Below are positions 37,801 through 51,200 of a DNA stretch of 64,000 bases, piece by piece; the first letter of the stretch is position 1; each line of letters starts with the position of its first letter. The DNA lies in assembly GCF_029227915.1 (NCBI RefSeq), contig NC_079881.1:25645501-25709500 (forward strand), read 5' to 3'. The position numbers and the translations under genes are program-made. The notes under the pieces were generated by a model, which worked only from the letters and a program-made list of their open reading frames with translations, ran no database searches and was not told the origin of the DNA. The DNA is from Hydractinia symbiolongicarpus. Taxonomy: Eukaryota > Cnidaria > Hydrozoa > Anthoathecata > Hydractiniidae.

Positions 37801-40300
37801 TTTCTTTGTGTACTTTTGACTATACGGGCTGAGTCCAGGATTTACGGAAAATTGCGGGTTTTCGTTTGCCGGCGGTTAAACTCCTTTTATTCAGCGTCTC
37901 ATCAAAAATGAAATCATTTTTGAAAACTACAAGTCTCGTGCGTTTTAGTGGTAAAGAAATAATTTAAAAAATCGTTCGGGAAATGAGTTTACTCCCTGGG
38001 TATTTTCTTTGTATACATTCGACTATACGGCCAAGCCCGGGATTTACGGGAAATCGCGGGTTTTCGTTTGCCGGCGATTAAACTACTTTTATTCAGCGTC
38101 TCATCAAAAATGAAATCATTTTTGAAAACTACAAGTCTCATGCGTTTTAGTGGTGGAAAATAATTTAAAGAATCCTTCCGGAAATGAGTTTACACCCTGG
38201 GTACTTTCTTTGTATACTTTTGACTATACGGGCCGAGTCCAGGATTTACGGGAAATTGCGGGTTTTGGTTTGCCGGCGATTAAACTTCTTTTATTCAGCG
38301 TCTGATCAAAAATGAAATCATTTTTGAAAACTACAAGTCTCGTGCGTTTTAGTGGTGAAGAAATAATTTAAAAAATCGTTCGGGAAATGAAGTTACTCCC
38401 TGGGTATTTTCTTTGTATACATTCGACTATACGGCCAAGCCCAGGATTTACGGGAAATCGCGGGTTTTCGTTTGCCGGCGATTAAACTCCTCTTATTCAG
38501 CGTCTCATTAAAAATGAATTCGTTTTTGAAAACTACAAGTCTTATGCGTTTTAGTGGTAAAAAATTAATTTAAAAAATCGTTCGGGAAATGAGTTTTCTC
38601 CCAGTTTACTTTCTTTGTATACATTTGACTATACGGGTCAAGCCCGGGATTTACGGGAAATCGCGGGTTTTTGTTTGCCGGCGATTAAACTCCTTTTATT
38701 CAGCGTCTCATCAAAAATGAAATCGTTTTTGAAAACTACAAGTCTTATGCGTTTTAGTGGTAAAAAAATAATTTAAAAAATCGTTCGAGAAATGAGTTTA
38801 CTCCCAGTTTACTTTCTTTGTATACATTCGACTATACGGGTCAAGCCCGGGATTTACGGCAAATCGTGGGTTTTCGTTTCCCGGCGATTAAACTTCTTTT
38901 ATACAGCGTCTCATCAAAAATGAAATCATTTTTGAAAACTACAAGTCTCATGCGTTTTAGTGGGGAAAAAATAATTTAAAGAATCGTTCGGGAAATGAGT
39001 TTACTCCCTGGGTACTTTCTTTGTACACTTTTGACTATACGGGCCGAGTCCGGGATTTACGGGAAATTGCGGGTTTTCGTTTGCCGGCGATTAAACTCCT
39101 TTTATTCAGCGTCTCATCAAAAATGAAATCGTTTTTGGAAACTACAAGACTCATGCGTTTTAGTGGTGAAAAAATAATTTAAAGAATCGTTTGGGAAATG
39201 AGTTTACTCCCTGGGTACTTTCTTTGTATACTTTTCACTGTACGGGCCGAGTCCGTGATATACGGAAAATCGCGGGTTTTCGTTTGCCGGCGATTAAACT
39301 CCTTTTATTCAGCGTCTCATCAAAAATTAAATCATTTTTGAAAACTACAAGTCTCATGCGTTTTAGTGGTGAAAAAGTAATTTAAAGAATCGTTCGGGAA
39401 ATGAGTTTACTCCCTGGGTACTTTCTTTGTATACTTTTGACTATACGGGCCGAGACCGGGATTTACGGGAAATTGCGGGTTTTCGATTGCCGGCGATTAA
39501 ACTCCTTTTATTCAGCGTCTCATCAAAAATGAAATCGTTTTTGAAAACTACAAGTGTTATGCGTTTTAGTGGTAAAAAATTAATTTAAAAAATCGTTCGA
39601 GAAATGAGTTTACTCCCAGTTTACTTTCTTTGTATACATTCTACTATACGGGTCAAGACCGGGATTTACGGCAAATCGCGGGTTTTCGTTTGCCGGCGAT
39701 TAAACTCCTTTTATGCAGCGTCTCATCAAAAATGAAATCATTTTTGAAAACTATAAGTCTCATGCGTTTTAGTGGTGAAAAAATAGTTTAAAGAATCGTT
39801 TGGGAAATGAGTTTACTCGCTGGGTACTTTCTTTGTATACTTTTCACTGTACGGGCCGAGTCCGTGATATACGGAAAATCGCGGGTTTCCGTTTGCCGGC
39901 GATTAAACTCCTTTTATTCAGCGTCTCATCAAAAATGAAATCATTTTTGAAAACTGCAAGTCTCATGCGTTTTAGTGGTGAAAAAATAATTTAAAGAATC
40001 GTTCGGGAATTGAGTTTACTCCATGGGTACTTTCTTTGTATACTTTTGACTATACGGGCCGAGTCCAGGATTTACGGGAAATTGCGGGTTTTCGTTTGCC
40101 GGCGGTTAAACTCCTTTTATTCAGCGTCTCATCAAAAATGAAATCATTTTTGAAAACTACAAGTCTCGTGCGTTTTAGTGGTAAAGAAATAATTTAAAAA
40201 ATCGTTCAGGAAATGAGTTTACTCCCTGGGTATTTTCTTTGTATACATTCGACTATACGGCCAAGCCCGGGATTTACGGGAAATCGCGGGTTTTCATTTG
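22900..40300. repeat. Large higher-order duplication (~7.5-8.5 kb)
   Basis: Rare variants in about 22.9-30.4 kb recur in order at about 31.8-40.3 kb. Marker pairs: ATCGCGTATTTTCG 23057/31974 (offset 8917), GGGAAGTGAG near 25821/34740 (8919), the GAATCGGT variant 26213/35738 (9525), and monomer starts 27640/37570, 29261/39191 and 29870/39800 (9930). The offset steps by whole monomers, so the second copy has gained about three monomers and then two more. Boundaries are approximate. Confidence 0.8.
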
Positions 40301-40909
40301 CCGGCGATTAAACTACTTTTATTCAGCGTCTCATCAAAAATGAAATCATTTTTGAAAACTACAAGTCTCATGCGTTTTAGTGGTGAAAAATAATTTAAAG
40401 AATCCTTCGGGAAATGAGTTTACACACTGGGTACTTTCTTTGTATACTTTTGACTATACGGGCCGAGTCCAGGATTTACGGAAAATTGCGGGTTTTCGTT
40501 TGCCGGCGATTAAACTCCTTTTATTCAGCGTCTCATCAAAAATGAAATCATTTTTGAAAACTACAAGTCTCGTGCGTTTTAGTGGTGAAGAAATAATTTA
40601 AAAAATCGCTCGGGAAATGAGTTTACTCCCTGGGTATTTTCTTTGTATACATTCGACTATACGGCCAAGCCCGGGATTTACGGGAAATCGCGGGTTTTCG
40701 TTTGCTGGCGATTAAACTCCTTTTATTCAGCGTCTGATCAAAAATGAAATCATTTTTGAAAACTACAAGTCTCGTGCGTTTTAGTGGTGAAGAAATAATT
40801 TAAAAAATCGTTTGGGAAATGAATTTACTCCCTGGGTATTTTCTTTGTATACATTCGACTATACGGCCGAGTCCAGGATTTACGGGAAATTGCGGGTTTT
40901 CGTTTGCCG

Positions 40910-42601
40910 GCGGTTAAACTCCTTTTATTCAGCGTCTCATCAAAAATGAAATCATTTTTGAAAACTACAAGTCTCGTGGGTTTTCGTGGTAAAAAAATAA
41001 TTTAAAAAATCGTTCGAAAAATAAGTTTACTCCCAGTTTACTTTCTTTGTATACATTCGACTATACGGGTCAAGCCCGGGATTTACGGCAAATCGCGGGT
41101 TTTCGTTTGCCGGCGATTAAACTTCTTTTATACAGCGTCTCATCAAAAATGAAATCATTTTTGAAAACTACAAGTCTCATGCGTTTTAGTGGGGAAAAAA
41201 TAATTTAAAGAATCGTTCGGGAAATGAGTTTACTCCCTGGGTACTTTCTTTGTATGCTTTTGACTATACGGGCCGAGTCCGGGATTTACGGGAAATTGCG
41301 GGTTTTCGTTTGCCGGCGATTAAACTCCTTTTATTCAGCGTCTCATCAAAAATGAAATCATTTTTGAAAACTACAAGACTCATGCGTTTTAGTGGTGAAA
41401 AAATAATTTAAAGAATCGTTTGGGAAATGAGTTTACTCCCTGGGTACTTTCTTTGTATACTTTTCACTGTACGGGCCGAGTCCGTGATATACGGAAAATC
41501 GCGGGTTTTCGTTTGCCGGCGATTAAACTCCTTTTATTCAGCGTCTCATCAAAAATGAAATCATTTTTGAAAACTACAAGTCTCATGCGTTTTAGTGGTG
41601 AAAAAATAATTTAAAGAATCGTTCGGGAAATGAGTTTACTCCCTGGGCACTTTCTTTGTATACTTTTGACTATACGGGCCGAGTCCGGGATTTACGGGAA
41701 ATTGCGGGTTTTCGTTTGCCGGCGATTAAACTCCTTTTATTCAGCGTCTCATCAAAAATGAAATCATTTTTGAAAACTACAAGTCTCGTGGGTTTTCGTG
41801 GTAAAAAAATAATTTAAAAAATCGTTCGAAAAATAAGTTTACTCCCAGTTTACTTTCTTTGTATACATTCGACTATACGGGTCAAGCCCGGGATTTACGG
41901 CAAATCGCGGGTTTTCGTTTGCCGGCGATTAAACTTCTTTTATACAGCGTCTCATCAAAAATGAAATCATTTTTGAAAACTACAAGTCTCATGCGTTTTA
42001 GTGGGGAAAAAATAATTTAAAGAATCGTTCGGGAAATGAGTTTACTCCCTGGGTACTTTCTTTGTATGCTTTTGACTATACGGGCCGAGTCCGGGATTTA
42101 CGGGAAATTGCGGGTTTTCGTTTGCCGGCGATTAAACTCCTTTTATTCAGCGTCTCATCAAAAATGAAATCATTTTTGAAAACTACAAGACTCATGCGTT
42201 TTAGTGGTGAAAAAATAATTTAAAGAATCGTTTGGGAAATGAGTTTACTCCCTGGGTACTTTCTTTGTATACTTTTCACTGTACGGGCCGAGTCCGTGAT
42301 ATACGGAAAATCGCGGGTTTTCGTTTGCCGGCGATTAAACTCCTTTTATTCAGCGTCTCATCAAAAATGAAATCATTTTTGAAAACTACAAGTCTCATGC
42401 GTTTTAGTGGTGAAAAAATAATTTAAAGAATCGTTCGGGAAATGAGTTTACTCCCTGGGCACTTTCTTTGTATACTTTTGACTATACGGGCCGAGTCCGG
42501 GATTTACGGGAAATTGCGGGTTTTCGTTTGCCGGCGATTAAACTCCTTTTATTCAGCGTCTCATCAAAAATGAAATCATTTTTGAAAACTACAAGTCTCG
42601 T
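40910..42601. repeat. 812-bp (4-mer) tandem duplication
   Basis: A four-monomer block with private variants (GTGGGTTTTCGTGGT at about 40976 and 41788, TTTGTATGCTTTTG, CTGGGCACTTTC) is repeated directly with an 812-bp period. Confidence 0.85.
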
Positions 42602-44486
42602 GCGTTTTAGTGGTGAAAAAATAATTTAAAAAATCGTTCAAGAAATGAGTTTACTCCCTGGGTACTTTCTTTGTATACATTTGACTATACAGGCCGATTC
42701 CGGGATATACAGGAAGTCGCGGGTTTTCGTTTGCCGGCGATTAAACTCCTTTTATTCAGCGTCTCATCAAAAATGAAATCATTTTTGAAAACTACAAGTC
42801 TCATGCGTTTTAGTGGTGAAAAAATGATTTAAAGAATCGTTCGGGAAATGAGTTTACTCCCTGGGTACTTTCTTTGTATACTTTTGACTATACGGGCCGA
42901 GTCCGGGATTTACGGGAAATTGCGGGTTTTCGTTTGCGGGCGAATAAACTCCTTTTATTCAGCGTCTCATCAAAAATGAAATCGTTTTTGAAAACTACAA
43001 GTCTTATGCGTTTTAGTGGTAAAAAATTAATTTAAAAAATCGTTCGGGAAATGAGTTTACTCCCAGTTTACTTTCTTTGTATACATTTGACTATACGGGT
43101 CAAGCCCGGGATTTACGGCAAATCGCGTGTTTTCGTTTGCCGGCGATTAAACTCCTTTTATTCAGCGTCTCATCAAAAATGAAATCATTTTTGAAAACTA
43201 CAAGTCTCGTGCGTTTTAGTGGTGAAAAAATAATTTAAAAAAGCGTTCAAGAAATGAGTTTACTCCCTGGGTACTTTCTTTGTATACATTCGACTATACA
43301 GGCCGATTTCGGGATATACAGGAAATCGCGGGTTTTCGTTTGCCGGCGATTAAACTTCTTTTATTCAGCGTCTCATCAAAAATGAAATCATTTTTCAAAA
43401 GTACAAGTCTTATGCGTTTTAGTGGTGAAAATATAATTTAAAGAATCGTTCGGGAAATGAGTTTACTCCCTGCGTACGTTCTTTGTATACTTATGACTAT
43501 ACGGGCCGGGTCCGGGATTTACGGGAAATTGCGGGTTTTCGTTTGCCGGAGATTAAACTCCTTTTATTCAGCGTCTCATCAAAAATGAAATCATTTTTGA
43601 AAACTACAAGTCTCATGCGTTTTAGTGGTGAAAAAATAATTTAAAAAATCGTTCAAGAATTGAGTTTACTCCCTGGGTACTTTCTTTGTATACATTCGAC
43701 TATACAGGCCGATTACGGGATATACAGGAAGTCAGGGGTTTTCGTTTGCCGGCGATTAAACTCCTTTTATTCAGCGTCTCATCAACTACAAGTCTCATGC
43801 GTTTTAGTGGTGAAAAAATAATTTAAAAAATCGTTCAAGAAATGAGTTTACTCCCTGGGTACTTTCTTTGTATACATTCGACTATACAGGCCGATTACGG
43901 GATATACAGGAAGTCAGGGGTTTTCGTTTGCCGGCGATTAAACTCCTTTTATTCAGCGTCTCATCAAAAATGAAATCATTTTTAAAAACTACAAGTCTCA
44001 TGCGTTTTAGTGGTGAAAAAATAATTTAAAGAATCGTTCGGGAAATGAGTTTACTCCCTGGGTACTTTCTTTGTATACTTTTGACTATACGGGCCGAGTC
44101 CGGGATTTACGGGAAATTGCGGGTTTTCGTTTGCGGGCGATTAAACTCCTTTTATTCAGCGTCTCATCAAAAATGAAATCGTTTTTGAAAACTACAAGTC
44201 TTTTGCGTTTTAGTGGTAAAAAATTAATTTAAAAAATCGTTCGGGAAATGAGTTTACTCCCAGTTTACTTTCTTTGTATACATTTGACTATACGGGTCAA
44301 GCCCGGGATTTACGGCAAATCGCGGGTTTTCGTTTGCCGGCGATTAAACTCCTTTTATTCAGCGTCTCATCAAAAATGAAATCATTTTTGAAAACTACAA
44401 GTCTCGTGCGTTTTAGTGGTAAAGAAATAATTTAAAAAATCGTTCGGGAAATGAGTTTACTCCCTGGGTATTTTCTTTGTATACAA

Positions 44487-47400
44487 TCGACTATACGGCC
44501 AAGCCCGGGATTTACGGGAAATCGCGGGTTTTCGTTTGCCGGCGATTAAACTCCTTTTATTCAGCGTCTCATCAAAAATGAAATCATTTTTGAAAACTAC
44601 AAGTCTCGTGCGTTTTAGTGGTGAAGAAATAATTTAAAGAATCGTTTGGGAAATGAGTTTACTCCCTGCGTACTTTCTTTGTATACATTCGACTATACGG
44701 GCCAAGCCCGGGATTTACGGGAAACCGCGGGTTTTCGTTTGCCGGGGATTAAACTTCTTTTATTCAGCGTCTCATCAAAAATGAAATCATTTTTGAAAAG
44801 TACAAGTCTCATGCGTTTTAGTGGTGAAAATATAATTTAAAGAATTGTTCGGGAAATGAGTTTACTCCCTGCGTACGTTCTTTGTATACTTATGACTATA
44901 CGGGCCGGGTCCGGGATTTACGGGAAATCGCGGGTTTTCGTTTGCCGGAGATTAAACTCCTTTTATTCAGCGTCTCATCAAAAATGAAATCATTTTTGAA
45001 AACTACAAGTCTCATGCGTTTTAGTGGTGAAAGAATAATTTAAAAAATCGTTCAAGAAATGAGTTTACTCCCTGGGTACTTTCTTTGTATACATTCGACT
45101 ATACAGGCCGATTACGGGATATACAGGAAGTCAGGGGTTTTCGTTTGCCGGCGATTAAACTCCTTTTATTCAGCGTCTCATCAAAAATGAAATCATTTTT
45201 GAAAACTACAAGTCTCATGCGTTTTAGTGGTGAAAAAATAATTTAAAAAATCGTTCGGGAAATGAGTTTACTCCCTGGGTATTTTCTTTGTATACATTCG
45301 ACTATACGGCCAAGCCTGGGATTTACGGGAAATCGCGGGTTTTCGTTTGCCGGCGATTAAACTCCTTTTATTCAGCGTCTCATCAAAAACGAAATCATTT
45401 TTAAAAACTACAAGTCTCATTCGTTTTAGTGGTGAAAAAATAATTTAAAAAATCGTTCGGGAAATGAGTTTACTCCCAGTTTACTTTCTTTGTATACATT
45501 CCACTATACGGGTCAAGCCCGGGATTTACGGCAAATCGCGGGTTTTCGTTTGCCGGCGATTAAACTCCTTTTATTCAGCGTCTCATCAAAAACGAAATCA
45601 TTTTAAAAAACTACAAGTCTCATGCGTTTTAGTGGTGAAAAAATAATTTAAAAAATCGTTCGGGAAAGGAGTTTACTCCCAGTTTACTTTCTTTGTATAC
45701 ATTCGACTATACGGGTCAAGCCCTGGATTTACGGCAAATCGCGGGTTTTCGTTTGCCGGCGATTAAACTCCTTTTATTCAGCGTCTCATCAAAAATGAAA
45801 TCATTTTTGAAAACTACAAGTCTCATGCCTTTTAGTGGTGAAGAAATAATTTAAAAAATCGTTCGGGAAATGAGTTTACTCCTTGGGTATTTTCTTTATA
45901 TACATTCGACTATACGGCCAAGCCCGGGATTTACGGGAAATCGCGGGTTTTCGTTTGCCGGCGATTAAACTCCTTTTATTCAGCGTCTCATCAAAAACGA
46001 AATCATTTTTAAAAACTACAAGTCTCATGCGTTTTAGTGGTGAAAAAATAATTTAAAAAATCGTTCGGGAAATGACTTTACTCCCAGTTTACTTTCTTTG
46101 TATACATTCCACTATACGGGTCAAGCCCGGGATTTACGGCAAATCGCGGGTTTTCGTTTGCCGTCGATTAAACTCCTTTTATTCAGCGTCTCATCAAAAA
46201 TGAAATCATTTTTGAAAACTAAAAGTCTCATGCGTTTTAGTGGTGAAGAAATAATTTAAAAAATCGTTCGGGAAATGAGTTTACTCCCTGGGTATTTTCT
46301 TTGTATATATTCGACTATACGGCCAAGCCCGGGATTTACGGGAAATCGCGGGTTTTCGTTTGCCGGCGATTAAACTCCTTTTATTCAGCGTCTCATCAAA
46401 AATGAAATCATTTTTGAAAACTACAAGTCTCGTGCGTTTTAGTGGTGAAGAAATAATTTAAAGAATCGTTTGGGAAATGAGTTTACTCCCTGCGTACTTT
46501 CTTTGTATACATTCGACTATACGGGCCAAGCCCGGGATTTACGGGAAACCGCGGGTTTTCGTTTGCCGGGGATTAAACTTCTTTTATTCAGCGTCTCATC
46601 AAAAATGAAATCATTTTTGAAAAGTACAAGTCTCATGCGTTTTAGTGGTGAAAATATAATTTAAAGAATTGTTCGGGAAATGAGTTTACTCCCTGCGTAC
46701 GTTCTTTGTATACTTATGACTATACGGGCCGGGTCCGGGATTTACGGGAAATCGCGGGTTTTCGTTTGCCGGAGATTAAACTCCTTTTATTCAGCGTCTC
46801 ATCAAAAATGAAATCATTTTTGAAAACTACAAGTCTCATGCGTTTTAGTGGTGAAAGAATAATTTAAAAAATCGTTCAAGAAATGAGTTTACTCCCTGGG
46901 TACTTTCTTTGTATACATTCGACTATACAGGCCGATTACGGGATATACAGGAAGTCAGGGGTTTTCGTTTGCCGGCGATTAAACTCCTTTTATTCAGCGT
47001 CTCATCAAAAATGAAATCATTTTTGAAAACTACAAGTCTCATGCGTTTTAGTGGTGAAAAAATAATTTAAAAAATCGTTCGGGAAATGAGTTTACTCCCT
47101 GGGTATTTTCTTTGTATACATTCGACTATACGGCCAAGCCTGGGATTTACGGGAAATCGCGGGTTTTCGTTTGCCGGCGATTAAACTCCTTTTATTCAGC
47201 GTCTCATCAAAAACGAAATCATTTTTAAAAACTACAAGTCTCATTCGTTTTAGTGGTGAAAAAATAATTTAAAAAATCGTTCGGGAAATGAGTTTACTCC
47301 CAGTTTACTTTCTTTGTATACATTCCACTATACGGGTCAAGCCCGGGATTTACGGCAAATCGCGGGTTTTCGTTTGCCGGCGATTAAACTCCTTTTATTC

Positions 47401-48226
47401 AGCGTCTCATCAAAAACGAAATCATTTTAAAAAACTACAAGTCTCATGCGTTTTAGTGGTGAAAAAATAATTTAAAAAATCGTTCGGGAAAGGAGTTTAC
47501 TCCCAGTTTACTTTCTTTGTATACATTCGACTATACGGGTCAAGCCCTGGATTTACGGCAAATCGCGGGTTTTCGTTTGCCGGCGATTAAACTCCTTTTA
47601 TTCAGCGTCTCATCAAAAATGAAATCATTTTTGAAAACTACAAGTCTCATGCCTTTTAGTGGTGAAGAAATAATTTAAAAAATCGTTCGGGAAATGAGTT
47701 TACTCCTTGGGTATTTTCTTTATATACATTCGACTATACGGCCAAGCCCGGGATTTACGGGAAATCGCGGGTTTTCGTTTGCCGGCGATTAAACTCCTTT
47801 TATTCAGCGTCTCATCAAAAACGAAATCATTTTTAAAAACTACAAGTCTCATGCGTTTTAGTGGTGAAAAAATAATTTAAAAAATCGTTCGGGAAATGAC
47901 TTTACTCCCAGTTTACTTTCTTTGTATACATTCCACTATACGGGTCAAGCCCGGGATTTACGGCAAATCGCGGGTTTTCGTTTGCCGGCGATTAAACTCC
48001 TTTTATTCAGCGTCTCATCAAAAATGAAATCATTTTTGAAAACTAAAAGTCTCATGCGTTTTAGTGGTGAAGAAATAATTTAAAAAATCGTTCGGGAAAT
48101 GAGTTTACTCCCTGGGTATTTTCTTTGTATATATTCGACTATACGGCCAAGCCCGGGATTTACGGGAAATCGCGGGTTTTCGTTTGCCGGCGATTAAACT
48201 CCTTTTATTCAGCGTCTCATCAAAAA
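44487..48226. repeat. 1,824-bp (9-mer) tandem duplication, apparently identical
   Basis: 44487-46402 matches 46311-48226 with no difference noticed, including private changes such as GGGAAAGGAGTTTACTCCC, TTTCTTTATATAC, AAATGACTTTACTCCC and CATTTTAAAAAACTAC. Divergence outside both ends is clear (ACAATCG versus ATATTCG at the left; AAAATGAAATC versus AAAACGAAATC at the right). Confidence 0.88.
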
Positions 48227-51200
48227 CGAAATCATTTTTGAAAACTACAAGTCTCATGCGTTTTAGTGGTAAAAAGTAATTTAAAGAAACCTTCGGAAAA
48301 TGAGTTTACTCCCTGGGTACTTTCTTTGTATACTTTTGACTATACGGGCCGAGTCCGGGATGTACGGGAAATCGCGGGTTTTCGTTTGCCGGCGATTAAA
48401 CTCCTTTTATTCAGCGTCTCATCAAAAATGAAATCATTTTTGAAAATTTCAAGTCTCATGCGTCTTAGTGGTGAAAAAATAATATAAAAAATCGTTCGGG
48501 AAATGAGTTAATTTCCTGGGTATTTTCTTTGTATACATTCGACTATACGGGCCAAGCGTGGGATATACGGGAAATCGCCGGTTTTCGTTTGCCGGCGATT
48601 AAACTCCTTTTATTCAGCGTCTCATCAAAAATGAAATCATTTTTGAAAACTACAAGTCTCATGCGTTTTAGTGGTGAAAAAATAATTTAAAGAATCGTTC
48701 GGGAAATGAGTTTACTCCCTGGGTATTTTCTTTGTATACATTCGACTATACGGCCAAGCCCGGGATTTACGGGAAATCGCGGGTTTTCGTTTGCCGGCGA
48801 TTAAACTCCTTTTATTCAGCGTCTCATCAAAAACGAAATCATTTTTGAAAACTACAAGTCTCATGCGTTTTAGTGGTAAAAAGTAATTTAAAGAAACCTT
48901 CGGGAAATGAGTTTACTCCCTGGGTACTTTCTTTGTATACTTTTGACTATACGGGCCGAGTCCGGGATTTACGGGAAATTGCGGGTTTTCGTTTGCCGGC
49001 GATTAAACTCCTTTTATTCAGCGTCTCATCAAAAACGAAATCATTTTTAAAAACAACAAGTCTCATTCGTTTTAGTGGTGAAAAAATAATTTAAAAAATC
49101 GTTCGGGAAATGAGTTTACTCCCAGTTTACTTTCTTTGTATACATTCGACTATACGGGTCAAGCCCTGGATTTACGGCAAATCGCGGGTTTTCGTTTGCC
49201 GGCGATTAAACTCCTTTTATTCAGCGTCTCATCAAAAATGAAATCATTTTTGAAAACTACAAGTCTCATGCGTTTTAGTGGTGAAGAAATAATTTAAAAA
49301 ATCGTTCGGGAAATGAGTTTACTCCCTGGGTATTTTCTTTGTATACATTCGACTATACGGCCAAGCCCGGGATTTACGGGAAATCGCGGGTTTTCGTTTG
49401 CCGGCGATTAAACTCCTTTTATTCAGCGTCTCATCAAAAACGAAATCATTTTTGAAAACTACAAGTCTCATGCGTTTTAGTGGTGAAGAGTAATTTAAAG
49501 AAACCTTCGGAAAATGAGTTTACTCCCTGGGTACTTTCTTTGTATACTTTTGACTATACGGGCCGAGTCCGGGATTTACGGGAAATCGCGGGTTTTCGTT
49601 TGCCGGCGATTAAACTCCTTTTATTCAGCGTCTTATCAAAAATGAAATCATTTTTGAAAATTTCAAGTCTTATGCGTCTTAGTGGTGAAAAAATAATACA
49701 AAAAATCGTTCGGGAAATGAGTTAACTTCCTGGGTATTTTCTTTGTATACATTCGACTATACGGGCCAAGCCCGGGATATACGGGAAATCGCGGGTTTTC
49801 GTTTGCCGGCGATTAAACTCCTTTTATTCAGCGTCTCATCAAAAATGAAATCATTTTTGAAAACTACAAGTCTCATGCGTTTTAGTGGTGAAAAAATAAT
49901 TTAAAGAATCGTTCGGGAAATGAGTTTACTCCCTGGGTACTTTCTTTGTATACTTTTGACTATACGGGCCGAGTCCGGGATTTACGGGAAATTGCGGGTT
50001 TTCGTTTGCCGGCGATTAAACTCCTTTTATTCAGCGTCTCATCAAAAATGAAATCGTTTTTGAAAACTACAAGTCTTATGCGTTTTAGTGGTAAAAAATT
50101 AATTTAAAAAATCGTTCGGGAAATGAGTTTACTCCTAGTTAACTTTCTTTGCATACATTTGACTATACGGGTGAAGCCCGGGATTTACGGCAAATCGCGG
50201 GTTTTCGTTTGCCGGCGATTAAACTCCTTTTATTCAGCGTCTCATAAAAAATGAAATCATTTTTGAAAACTACAAGTCTCATGCGTCTTAGTGGTGAAAA
50301 AATAATTTAAAAAATCGTTCGGGAAATGAGTTTACTCCCTGGGTACTTTCTTTGTATACATTCGACTATACGGGCCAAGCCCGGGATTTACGGGAAATCG
50401 CGGGTTTTCGTTTGCCGGCGATTAAACTTCTTTTATTCAGCGTCTCATCAAAAATGAAATCATTTTTGAAAAGTACAAGTCTCATGCGTTTTAGTGGTGA
50501 AAATATAATTTAAAAAATCGTTCGGGAAATGAGTTTACTCCCTGCGTACGTTCTTTGTATACTTTTGACTATACTGGCCGGGTCCGAGATTTACGGGAAA
50601 TCGCGGGTTTTCGTTTGCCGGAGATTAAACTCCTTTTATTCATCGTCTCATCAAAAATGAAATCATTTTTAAAAACTACAAGTCTCATGCGTTTTAGTGG
50701 TGAAAAAATAATTTAAAAAATTGTGCAAGAAATGAGTTTACTCCCTGGGTACTTTCTTTGTATACATTCGACTATACGGGTCAAGCCCTGGATTTACGGC
50801 AAATCGCTGGTTTTCGTTTGCCGGCGATTAAACTCCTTTTATTCAGCGTCTCATCAAAAATGAAATCATTTTTGAAAACTACAAGTCTCATGCGTTTTAG
50901 TGGTGAAGAAATAATTTAAAAAATCGTTCGGGAAATGAGTTTTCTCCCTGGGTATTTTCTTTGTATACATTCGACTATACGGCCAAGCCCGGGATTTACG
51001 GGAAATCGCGGGTTTTCGTTTGCCGGCGATTAAACTCCTTTTATTCAGCGTCTCATCAAAAACGAAATCATTTTTGAAAACTACAAGTCTCATGCGTTTT
51101 AGTGGTGAAAAATAATTTAAAGAATCCTTCGGAAAATGAGTTTACTCCCTGGGTACTTTCTTTGTATACTTTTGACTATACGGGCCGAGTCCGGGATTTA

